A stretch of DNA of 5,149 nucleotides from Bacteroidales bacterium (lineage in GTDB: Bacteria > Bacteroidota > Bacteroidia > Bacteroidales > UBA932). A model generated the notes under the pieces. That model did no database searches, had not been told where the DNA came from, and saw only the letters and a list, made by a program, of their open reading frames with translations. Positions 1-5,149 of this stretch are shown here, in pieces. The stretch spans positions 1 through 5,149 of the forward strand of contig JAFNUQ010000184.1 of the NCBI GenBank assembly GCA_017383945.1. The letters run 5' to 3'. Both the position numbers and the translations under genes were made by a program. Position 1 is the stretch's first letter; each line of letters begins with the position of its first letter.

Positions 1-251
1 CCTGAAGAAGTCAGCATTGCTGCCACTCCACCCTCGAGCTGACAGATCTTATCTGCAACGCAATCATTGGTCGGATTCTGCAGACGGGTGTAAAAATAGC
101 CCGGAGCTTTCAGGTCAAAAAGGTCGGCCATCTGCTCGCTTGTATCATACTTAAAAGTAGTGGATTGATAGATTGGGAGAACCCTTGGCTCTCCTTTGCT
201 AGGCTGCCAGCCGCCTTGTACACAGATTGTGTCTGGATTATACTTCTTCAT
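1..251 (-). CDS. metY: O-acetylhomoserine sulfhydrylase (MetY-like), N-terminal part, runs off left edge
   Basis: This is the start of a PLP-dependent Cys/Met metabolism enzyme (fold type I), read on the minus strand from the ATG at 251; 83 full codons are visible and the rest lies beyond the left edge. The family makes homocysteine from O-acetylhomoserine and sulfide (or methionine with methanethiol) in the cytosol. Visible family marks are LPIYQSTTF (about residues 25-33), the Y-T-R-x-x-N-P-T stretch (residues 54-61), whose Tyr and Arg normally contact the PLP phosphate of the partner subunit, and LEGG followed by a TSSG phosphate-binding turn at the visible end. The VQGGWQP opening resembles MetY more than cystathionine gamma-synthase or gamma-lyase, but these relatives cannot be excluded because the catalytic lysine region is outside the window. 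The ATG gives the usual short N-terminus. The gene is divergent from the 722-residue gene and has a good promoter just upstream. Confidence 0.85.
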   Translation of the reverse strand, partial: MKKYNPDTICVQGGWQPSKGEPRVLPIYQSTTFKYDTSEQMADLFDLKAPGYFYTRLQNPTNDCVADKICQLEGGVAAMLTSS

Positions 252-270
252 ACTTCCTTCTATTAGATAA

Positions 271-278
271 TTGCGCAA
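271..278. promoter_or_regulatory. Perfect 8-base palindrome TTGCGCAA in the divergent promoter region
   Basis: TTGCGCAA reads the same on both strands. It overlaps the -7 element of the metY-like promoter, lies at its likely transcription start, and contains the TTG that could be the -33 element of the rightward gene. Its position suits an operator for a dimeric regulator, but an 8-base palindrome can occur by chance and no second copy was seen nearby. Confidence 0.25.
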
Positions 279-303
279 ATTTAAAGAAATTATTCCTATC
301 TTG
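271..303 (+). promoter_or_regulatory. Weak candidate promoter for the 722-residue membrane protein gene
   Basis: A TTG (271-273) and TATCTTG (297-303, close to TAnnTTTG but one T short) are separated by 23 bases, at the long end for Bacteroidota promoters. A start near 308-311 would leave a leader of about 27 A-rich bases before the ATG at 337. It is the best rightward candidate in the gap but clearly weaker than the metY and rpsO promoters. Confidence 0.3.
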
Positions 304-307
304 TCAC
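276..307 (-). promoter_or_regulatory. Candidate Bacteroidota-type promoter for the metY-like gene
   Basis: On the minus strand the sequence TAAATTTG (276-283) fits the Bacteroidota -7 consensus TAnnTTTG exactly. A GTG (305-307), one base off the -33 TTG, lies 21 bases upstream. Transcription would start near 268-271, giving a leader of about 20 bases before the metY ATG at 251. The -7 match is good and the -33 match is imperfect. Confidence 0.55.
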
Positions 308-337
308 GAATGTAGAAAAATAACAAAATACAAGATA
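297..337. repeat. Perfect 8-base inverted repeat ending in the start codon at 337
   Basis: TATCTTGT (297-304) and ACAAGATA (330-337) are exact reverse complements separated by 25 A-rich bases. The right arm includes the A of the ATG at 337, and the left arm coincides with the weak -7 candidate. If transcription begins further upstream, the arms could form an RNA hairpin at the start codon; if it begins at the weak promoter, the left arm would not be in the mRNA and the repeat could only act as DNA. The G/C-poor stem would be weak. Confidence 0.35.
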
Positions 338-2505
338 TGAGCACTAAATATCAATGGCAATTCTATTCTCTTGGAGGAGTTCCAAGAGTAAAAATCTCTA
401 CAGGTGAGGATATTGCGCACCTCGGTGAACTCGACCAGAAATTATGGACAGCATTGAGTTGTCCTACTGCAGATCTGCAGATGGATCCTATTACTCTAGG
501 TTTTCTTGATACTGATGCCGACGGAAAAATCAGAGTGGCAGAAGTTGTGGCAGCAGCACAATGGCTTACTTCGGTGATCAAGAACAATGATAGTATCCTC
601 GAGGGTGCTAGCGTTCTTCCTTTAGAGCAGATCAATACAGAGAATCCAGAGGGTGCGGCTCTTTATGCTTCCGCTAAGCAGATTCTTGCCAATCTTGGCC
701 AGGAGAAGCAGGAAATTACGATTGCTGAAGCTTCTGACAGTGTGGCAATCTTCAAAGGCTCCAGGTTCAATGGCGACGGTATTGTCACTGCTGTGTCTTC
801 AGACGATCAGGAAATCAAAGATCTTATTGCAGTAATTGCACAGAAGATAGGTTCAGCAACTGACCGTAGCGGAGAAGCAGGCGTGGGTGCCGAGCAGATA
901 GAGGCGTTTTATGCAGCACTTGGCGAATATGCCGCTTGGAAGGAAGCAGAGGAGGCAAATAAAGAAGCAATCTTCCCATATGGCGACAATACTGCTGCCG
1001 CTCTTGCAGCAGTCGAGGCAGTAAAGGAAAAATTTGCAGACTTCTTTATGCGCTGCAAGATCGTTGCATTTAACAGCAATGCCAATGCAGCTGTAGATGT
1101 GCCGCTTGATAAGATTGCCCAGTTGAGCGCAGGATCGCTCGCAGGCAGCTGTGATGAGCTTGGCGCATTGCCGATAGCTCAGCCAAACCCTGAAGGAAAG
1201 CTTCCTCTTGATGCGGTCAATCCGGCTTGGCACTCTGCAGTAGCGGCAATTCAGAAGCTTGTTCTCTCGGTAGATGCTCCTGATGCAAAGTATATAACAG
1301 AAAGCCAATGGAGCAAGATATGCTCTCGCTTTGATGCATACACAGCTCACCTTGCAGCAAAGAAAGGTGCAGCAGTAGAGGCTCTTGGACTCGATGCTGT
1401 AAAGGCTGCGATTGCTGCTGACCGCAAGGCGGACCTTCTCTCACTTGTTGAGGAAGATAAGGCTCTTGAAAAGGAGTCTGCCCAGATAGATGCAGTCAAG
1501 AAACTGATGTATCTCTATAGGGATTTCTACAAGTTCCTTTGCAATTATGTCGTTTTCTCTGATTTCTATCAGAGAGGAGTCAAGGATAGAGCCATTTTTG
1601 AGATTGGACAACTATATATAGACCAGCGCTGCTGTGATCTTTGTATCAAGGTGACAGATATGGGCAAGCACGCGGATATGGCTAAGCTCAGCGGAATGTT
1701 CCTCATCTACTGCAAGTGTACATCAAAGACCAAGGCGCAGACTATGGATATCGTAGCCGTAATGACTGATGGAGATATCAGCGATCTTCGTGCCGGCAAG
1801 AACGGAGTGTTCTATGATCGAGATGGAAACGATTGGGATGCAGTTGTTACAAAGGTGGTTGACAACCCAGTCAGCATCAAGCAGGCTTTCTGGTCTCCAT
1901 ATCGCAAGTTCTGGGAATTCTGTGTGGGCATCATCAATAAGTCTGCCGCTGATAAGGATGCAAAGATGATGAAGGATATGCAGGCAAAGGCTTCGGCAGT
2001 TGCTGCTAATCCACCTGCTGCAACTCCGGCTCCTGATGCTGCCGCAGCTAAACCACAAGCATTTGATATCGCCAAATTTGCAGGTATTTTTGCTGCCATC
2101 GGCATGGCAATCGGATATATCGGTCAGGCACTGACTACACTGATCACAGGCATTGCTGCCACTCCTTGGTGGGGGCTTCTTCTTGCGATTGCGGGCATCA
2201 TGCTGGTAATCTCAGGCCCTTCTTGCTTTATCGCCTGGAGTAAGCTGCGTCAGCGCAATCTTGGCCCTGTGCTCAATGCCAATGGCTGGGCAATCAACTC
2301 TCGCGTGCTTGTAAATATCCTCTTCGGTGGCAAGCTTACAACTGTAGCCAAGTATCCAAAACTTAGAATGCCGGATCCATATATCAAAAAGACTCCGACT
2401 TGGAAGAAGGTGCTTGTCTGGAGCATCGTGGTCATCGCTATTGTTGCTGTTGCAGGATATTTTATCGCTAAGCACTGTTTTGACTACACAATCAACATTT
2501 TCTAA
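337..2505 (+). CDS. Unassigned 722-residue protein: EF-hand loop, cysteine cluster, three C-terminal membrane segments
   Basis: I cannot give this protein a function or family name. There is no signal peptide, so the N-terminal part (about 1-550) should be cytosolic. Residues 58-69 are a canonical EF-hand calcium loop: Asp58, Asp60, Asp62, Gly63, Ile65 and Glu69. A weaker NGDG loop lies at 145-148, and a DRDG turn at 494-497. Cysteines cluster at 432, 433, 436, 459 and 461. An Ala/Pro-rich linker (about 553-574) leads to hydrophobic segments at about 581-606 (with a GxxxG at 589-593), 611-634 and 691-710. The Lys/Arg-rich loop at 635-691 suggests it is cytosolic, placing the last 12 residues in the periplasm. 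The middle is rich in Ala, Glu and Lys and probably helical. The start fits the A-rich leader with no upstream in-frame alternative recognised. The stop is one base before the next gene, so the two are likely coupled. A membrane-anchored calcium-responsive or scaffold role is only a guess. Confidence 0.9.
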   Translation: MSTKYQWQFYSLGGVPRVKISTGEDIAHLGELDQKLWTALSCPTADLQMDPITLGFLDTDADGKIRVAEVVAAAQWLTSVIKNNDSILEGASVLPLEQINTENPEGAALYASAKQILANLGQEKQEITIAEASDSVAIFKGSRFNGDGIVTAVSSDDQEIKDLIAVIAQKIGSATDRSGEAGVGAEQIEAFYAALGEYAAWKEAEEANKEAIFPYGDNTAAALAAVEAVKEKFADFFMRCKIVAFNSNANAAVDVPLDKIAQLSAGSLAGSCDELGALPIAQPNPEGKLPLDAVNPAWHSAVAAIQKLVLSVDAPDAKYITESQWSKICSRFDAYTAHLAAKKGAAVEALGLDAVKAAIAADRKADLLSLVEEDKALEKESAQIDAVKKLMYLYRDFYKFLCNYVVFSDFYQRGVKDRAIFEIGQLYIDQRCCDLCIKVTDMGKHADMAKLSGMFLIYCKCTSKTKAQTMDIVAVMTDGDISDLRAGKNGVFYDRDGNDWDAVVTKVVDNPVSIKQAFWSPYRKFWEFCVGIINKSAADKDAKMMKDMQAKASAVAANPPAATPAPDAAAAKPQAFDIAKFAGIFAAIGMAIGYIGQALTTLITGIAATPWWGLLLAIAGIMLVISGPSCFIAWSKLRQRNLGPVLNANGWAINSRVLVNILFGGKLTTVAKYPKLRMPDPYIKKTPTWKKVLVWSIVVIAIVAVAGYFIAKHCFDYTINIF

Positions 2506-2506
2506 T

Positions 2507-3112
2507 ATGAAAAAGATTTTAATCGCTTTAACTGTAAGCGCTATGGCATTTACATCTTGTAAGCAGTCTGAGACCGTGGATGCGACTCAGGCAGTGCTTG
2601 ATAATATTGCAGCTCGCACTAGTGTGCGTGCCTACACTTCAGAGCCTGTCCCTGATGAGATGGTGGAGACTCTTCTTCGCGCAGCGATGGCGGCTCCTTC
2701 TGCTATGAATCGTCAGCCTTGGGAGTTTGTGGTTGTCAACGACAGGGCAGTGCTTGACACTCTTGCCGGCAAACTTCGCTATGCAAAGATGCTGGTTCAG
2801 GCTCCACTTGCTATCGTTGTGTGTGCAGAAACTATGATTACCCATAGAGATGGTTCTCAGAGTGAGAACGGTCTTTGGGAGCACGATGCTTCTGCTGCAA
2901 CTCAGAATATTCTCCTTGCAGCCAAGGCCCTTGGTCTTGGTGCAGTGTGGACGGCAGCATCGGATTCTGAGAGAGCGTCTGTTGTAAAGGAGGCTCTCAA
3001 TATTCCGGGAACCATTATGCCTTTGTGCGTGATTCCAATCGGTTTTCCTGCCGAGGATCCTGAGCCGAAGGACAAGTGGAAGCCAGAGAAAATCCACTAT
3101 AACAAGTGGTAA
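2507..3112 (+). CDS. Nitroreductase-family flavoprotein with lipoprotein signal peptide
   Basis: This 201-residue protein belongs to the FMN-dependent nitroreductase superfamily, whose members reduce nitro groups, quinones or other substrates with electrons usually from NAD(P)H. Residues 1-17 are a lipoprotein signal (MKK, hydrophobic core, then FTS before Cys18), so the mature protein should be lipid-anchored outside the cytosol. The catalytic domain begins near residue 29. Residues Arg37-Thr-Ser-Val-Arg41 match the FMN-phosphate motif; PSAMNRQPW (64-72) matches the flavin-contact motif; HDASAATQNILLAA (126-139) and GLGAVW (143-148) are the conserved dimer and flavin core; and the C-terminus (PIGFP, then PKDKWKPEKIH) is typical. 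Total length suits a minimal nitroreductase plus leader. The ATG at 2507 is chosen because it begins the signal peptide one base after the previous stop; a longer in-frame start at 2414 lies inside the upstream gene and would spoil the signal. The substrate cannot be told. Confidence 0.9.
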   Translation: MKKILIALTVSAMAFTSCKQSETVDATQAVLDNIAARTSVRAYTSEPVPDEMVETLLRAAMAAPSAMNRQPWEFVVVNDRAVLDTLAGKLRYAKMLVQAPLAIVVCAETMITHRDGSQSENGLWEHDASAATQNILLAAKALGLGAVWTAASDSERASVVKEALNIPGTIMPLCVIPIGFPAEDPEPKDKWKPEKIHYNKW

Positions 3113-3120
3113 ATAAATAA

Positions 3121-3152
3121 TTTGCTATCCTAAAAAATATTCCGTACATTTG
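3121..3152 (+). promoter_or_regulatory. rpsO promoter, Bacteroidota type
   Basis: TTTG (3121-3124), a 20-base spacer and TACATTTG (3145-3152) match the Bacteroidota housekeeping promoter closely at both elements and in spacing. Transcription should start near 3156-3160, giving an rpsO leader of about 55 bases. The promoter begins only 8 bases after the nitroreductase stop codon. Confidence 0.8.
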
Positions 3153-3156
3153 CGGG

Positions 3157-3178
3157 CTCTTTTCAATGTAGGAAAGAG
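3157..3178 (+). promoter_or_regulatory. Hairpin at the predicted 5' end of the rpsO mRNA
   Basis: Bases 3157-3164 (CTCTTTTC) pair with 3171-3178 (GGAAAGAG) to give an 8-pair stem, including one U-G pair at 3163/3172, closed by a six-base loop at 3165-3170. It sits at the predicted transcript start, so it could protect the 5' end or be part of a ribosomal-protein leader. No T-run follows directly, so it is not a terminator. S15 represses its own mRNA in several bacteria by binding leader structures, but the leader folds differ between lineages and this one is only a candidate. Confidence 0.4.
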
Positions 3179-3212
3179 GATCGTTAAGTTTAATTATTAA
3201 TTTTTTGCTAAG

Positions 3213-3488
3213 ATGGCTGAATATTTAATGCCTGAGAAGAAGCAAGAGATTTTCGCGAAGTACGGAAAGTCTAATAAGGACACCGGCTCACCAGAGAGTC
3301 AAGTTGCTTTATTTTCCTACCGTATCGCTCACCTTACTGAGCACGTGAAGAAGAACAAGAAAGACGTTGTTACTCGTCGTTCACTCCTTCGCCTTGTAGG
3401 TAAGAGACGTCAGCTTTTGGATTACCTCCAGAAGATCGACATCGAGAGATACAGAAGCATTATCAAGGAGCTCGGTCTCCGTCGATAA
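3213..3488 (+). CDS. rpsO: 30S ribosomal protein S15
   Basis: S15 is a primary binder of the 16S rRNA central domain and helps nucleate platform assembly of the small subunit. The 91 residues cover the full four-helix protein (89 in E. coli). The conserved [16 protein letters not shown] stretch starts at Asp23, and His40, His44 and Asp51 align with the rRNA-contacting region. The Ser that follows in E. coli is Thr54 here, a replacement I believe is usual in Bacteroidota. The end, KELGLRR, matches the family C-terminus. The start at 3213 is preferred over an internal ATG at 3228 because relatives keep a Tyr-Leu pair before the PEKKQ-like segment, which the later start would lose. It has its own promoter about 60 bases upstream, no Shine-Dalgarno sequence and a T-rich leader. 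It is followed by a terminator and then pnp, the order found in many bacteria. Confidence 0.98.
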   Translation: MAEYLMPEKKQEIFAKYGKSNKDTGSPESQVALFSYRIAHLTEHVKKNKKDVVTRRSLLRLVGKRRQLLDYLQKIDIERYRSIIKELGLRR

Positions 3489-3514
3489 TCCCAAGATAGG
3501 AAAGACTTAGGGAT
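3488..3514 (+). promoter_or_regulatory. Possible antiterminator hairpin overlapping the rpsO stop codon
   Basis: ATCCCAAG (3488-3495) can pair with CTTaGGGAT (3506-3514, bulged A at 3509) to give eight pairs and a ten-base loop. It uses bases 3510-3514, which also form the lower 5' arm of the terminator, so the two folds exclude each other. The left arm starts at the last base of the rpsO stop codon, so a terminating ribosome would mask it. It is weaker than the terminator stem and has not been tested. Confidence 0.35.
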
Positions 3515-3540
3515 GGCTGCATGCAAGCCATCCCTTTTTT
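3509..3540 (+). terminator. Intrinsic terminator between rpsO and pnp
   Basis: AGGGATGGCT (3509-3518) pairs perfectly with AGCCATCCCT (3526-3535) around a seven-base loop (GCATGCA), and the stem runs straight into a T-tract ending at 3540. Ten uninterrupted pairs with six G-C make this a strong rho-independent terminator for rpsO. It lies only 28 bases before the pnp start, so it also controls how much transcription enters pnp. Confidence 0.9.
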
Positions 3541-3568
3541 GAAGAAAAGAAGACGTAAAGAAATAGAA

Positions 3569-5149
3569 ATGAACATTATTAACAAAACAATCAATCTCCC
3601 TGACGGACGTGTGATCGAGATTGAAACCGGTAAACTCGCCAAGCAGGCAGCCGGTTCAGCCGTAGTAAAGATGGGTGGCACTATGCTTCTTGCCACAGTT
3701 ACAGCAGCTTCAGAAGTAAAAGAAGGCACAGACTTTATGCCTTTGACTGTAGATTATAAAGAGAAATTCTACGCAGCAGGCCGTTTCCCAGGCGGTTTTA
3801 TGAAGAGAGAAGGTAAAGCAAGTGACTATGAGATCCTCATCTCTCGCTTGATTGACCGTCCTATCCGCCCTCTCTGGCCAAGCGACTTCCACCTTGAGGT
3901 GTTTGTCAATGTAACCCTTATCTCAGCAGAGAAGGATGTTCAGCCTGATGCACTCGCAGGCCTTGCAGCTTCTGCAGCGCTTGCAACATCAGACCTTCCA
4001 TTTGGTGGTCCAATCTCAGAGGTGAGAGTGTGCCGCATCGGTGGAGAGTTTGTAATCAACCCTAACTTCAGCCAGATGGTTAACTGTGACCTCGATCTTA
4101 TGGTTGCAGCAACAGAAGAGAACATCATGATGGTTGAGGGTGAGATGAACGAGGTGAGCGAGAGCGTAATGCTCGAGGCAATCAAGTTTGCTCACGAGGA
4201 GATCAAGAAGCACTGCCGCGTTCAGAAGGAGTTGATGGCAGAGCTTGGAACAGACGTAAACAAGAGAGATTATCCTCACGATGAGGAGGATGAGGATCTC
4301 AAGAAGGCCATCCACGATTTCTGCTATGACAAGTGCTATGCTCTTGCAAAGTCAGCTAAGCCGAAGTCAGAGCGTGCAGAAGGTTTTGCTGCTATCAAGG
4401 AGGAGTTCCTTGCTACACTCAGCGAGGAGGATAGAGAGGCTAAGGCATTCCTTGTGAGCCGCTACTATCACGCTGAGGAGAAGGAGGCAATGCGTAATAT
4501 GATTCTTGATGAGGGTGTGCGTCTTGATGGTCGTGTGTGCACTCAGGTTCGCCCAATCTGGTGTGAGGTAAACTACCTCCCTTGCGCTCACGGTTCAGCA
4601 ATCTTCACTCGTGGTGAGACTCAGTCTCTTGCTACTGTAACCCTCGGTACTAAGATGGATATGAAGGAGACTGATGAGGTTCTTATCCAGGACGATCAGC
4701 AGTTTGTTCTTCACTATAACTTCCCTCCATTTGCAACCGGCGACGCTCGTCCACAGAGAGGTGTTGGCCGTCGTGAGATTGGTCACGGCAACCTTGCACT
4801 CCGTGCTCTCAAGCCAGTGGTGCCAGTGGCTCCAGAGAACCCATATGCAGTGAGAGTCGTTTCTGAGATTCTTGAGTCAAACGGCTCATCATCAATGGCT
4901 TCAGTGTGTGGCGGTTGCCTTGCACTTATGGATGCCGGTGTGAAGATCAAGAAGCCTGTAGCTGGTGTTGCAATGGGCCTTATCACAGACGAGACTCGTC
5001 CAAACGAGCGCTATGCAATCCTTACAGATATCCTTGGTGATGAGGATCACCTCGGAGATATGGACTTCAAGGTGACAGGTACAGCAGACGGTATCACAGC
5101 AACTCAGATGGACATCAAGGTGGACGGTCTTTCATATGACGTTCTTGAG
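3569..5149 (+). CDS. pnp: Polynucleotide phosphorylase, N-terminal 527 residues, runs off right edge
   Basis: PNPase degrades RNA 3' to 5' with phosphate, releasing nucleoside diphosphates, and can run in reverse to add tails; it works in the cytosol as a ring-shaped trimer in mRNA turnover. The visible part holds the first RNase PH-like domain (about 10-145, including GGFMKREGK at 75-83, equivalent to the RNA-gripping FFRR loop), the helical linker domain (about 150-310, with an acidic stretch near 238-243), and most of the second, catalytic RNase PH domain (from about 313). Catalytic marks are present: Arg401-Arg402 in RREIGHG, the [10 protein letters not shown] phosphate loop (440-449), and [11 protein letters not shown] (491-501) with Asp493, His494, Asp499 and Lys501. 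The KH and S1 RNA-binding domains lie beyond the window, since the family is about 700 residues. The start gives the normal N-terminus after an A-rich leader without Shine-Dalgarno. It is likely expressed by readthrough from rpsO. Confidence 0.98.
   Translation, partial: MNIINKTINLPDGRVIEIETGKLAKQAAGSAVVKMGGTMLLATVTAASEVKEGTDFMPLTVDYKEKFYAAGRFPGGFMKREGKASDYEILISRLIDRPIRPLWPSDFHLEVFVNVTLISAEKDVQPDALAGLAASAALATSDLPFGGPISEVRVCRIGGEFVINPNFSQMVNCDLDLMVAATEENIMMVEGEMNEVSESVMLEAIKFAHEEIKKHCRVQKELMAELGTDVNKRDYPHDEEDEDLKKAIHDFCYDKCYALAKSAKPKSERAEGFAAIKEEFLATLSEEDREAKAFLVSRYYHAEEKEAMRNMILDEGVRLDGRVCTQVRPIWCEVNYLPCAHGSAIFTRGETQSLATVTLGTKMDMKETDEVLIQDDQQFVLHYNFPPFATGDARPQRGVGRREIGHGNLALRALKPVVPVAPENPYAVRVVSEILESNGSSSMASVCGGCLALMDAGVKIKKPVAGVAMGLITDETRPNERYAILTDILGDEDHLGDMDFKVTGTADGITATQMDIKVDGLSYDVLE

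Noticed and set aside
853..1350. A 165-codon minus-strand open frame antisense to the 722-residue gene
   Set aside because: Its translation has no recognisable domain and a composition typical of an antisense shadow, and the plus-strand frame is a coherent protein.
2414..2506. A longer in-frame start for the nitroreductase at 2414
   Set aside because: It lies wholly inside the upstream gene in another frame and would bury the lipoprotein signal in the middle of the protein. The ATG at 2507 gives a normal signal peptide and a one-base gap.
3157..3206. The 3157-3178 hairpin as a terminator for the upstream operon
   Set aside because: The T-run is more than 20 bases away from the stem, and the hairpin sits downstream of a near-consensus promoter.
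3228..3230. An internal ATG as the rpsO start
   Set aside because: It would remove the Tyr-Leu pair that relatives keep at the N-terminus.
3541..3571. A separate pnp promoter using the terminator T-run (TTTTTTG) as -33 and TAGAAATG as -7
   Set aside because: TAGAAATG lacks the TTTG core, and the transcript would begin inside the pnp coding region.
1..5149. Mobile elements, CRISPR repeats, tRNA or rRNA genes, phage or defence genes
   Set aside because: No direct-repeat array, transposase or integrase motif, cloverleaf or rRNA-like sequence was seen, and base and codon use look even across the genes.

Overview
The window looks like ordinary chromosome of a Bacteroidota bacterium, most likely order Bacteroidales. 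The signs are promoters of the Bacteroidota type (TTTG, about 20 bases, then TAnnTTTG), A/T-rich translation starts without a clear Shine-Dalgarno sequence, an S15 protein of Bacteroidales type, and a MetY-like N-terminus that reads like those of gut Bacteroidales. Genus cannot be told from this. I see no mobile element, CRISPR array, tRNA, rRNA or compositional break.

Left edge (1-336): the first 83 codons of a minus-strand gene for a PLP-dependent sulfhydrylase of the O-acetylhomoserine type (metY-like) run off the left end. An 85-base divergent intergenic region separates it from the next gene. This region carries a good metY promoter, a weak rightward promoter, an 8-base palindrome and a perfect 8-base inverted repeat that ends in the next start codon.

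Middle (337-3112): two genes one base apart, presumably cotranscribed and translationally coupled. The first encodes an unassigned 722-residue protein: a large soluble region with no signal peptide, a canonical EF-hand loop near the N-terminus, a cysteine cluster, an Ala/Pro linker and three C-terminal membrane segments. The second encodes a nitroreductase-family flavoprotein with a lipoprotein signal peptide, so it is probably exported. Together they are the least explained part of the window.

Right (3113-5149): the conserved rpsO-pnp pair (ribosomal protein S15, then polynucleotide phosphorylase). rpsO has a near-consensus promoter and a hairpin at the expected mRNA 5' end. Between the two genes is a strong intrinsic terminator whose 5' arm can also pair with sequence at the rpsO stop codon. 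There is no room for a usual pnp promoter between terminator and start, so pnp is probably expressed by controlled readthrough. pnp continues past the right edge, with 527 codons visible.
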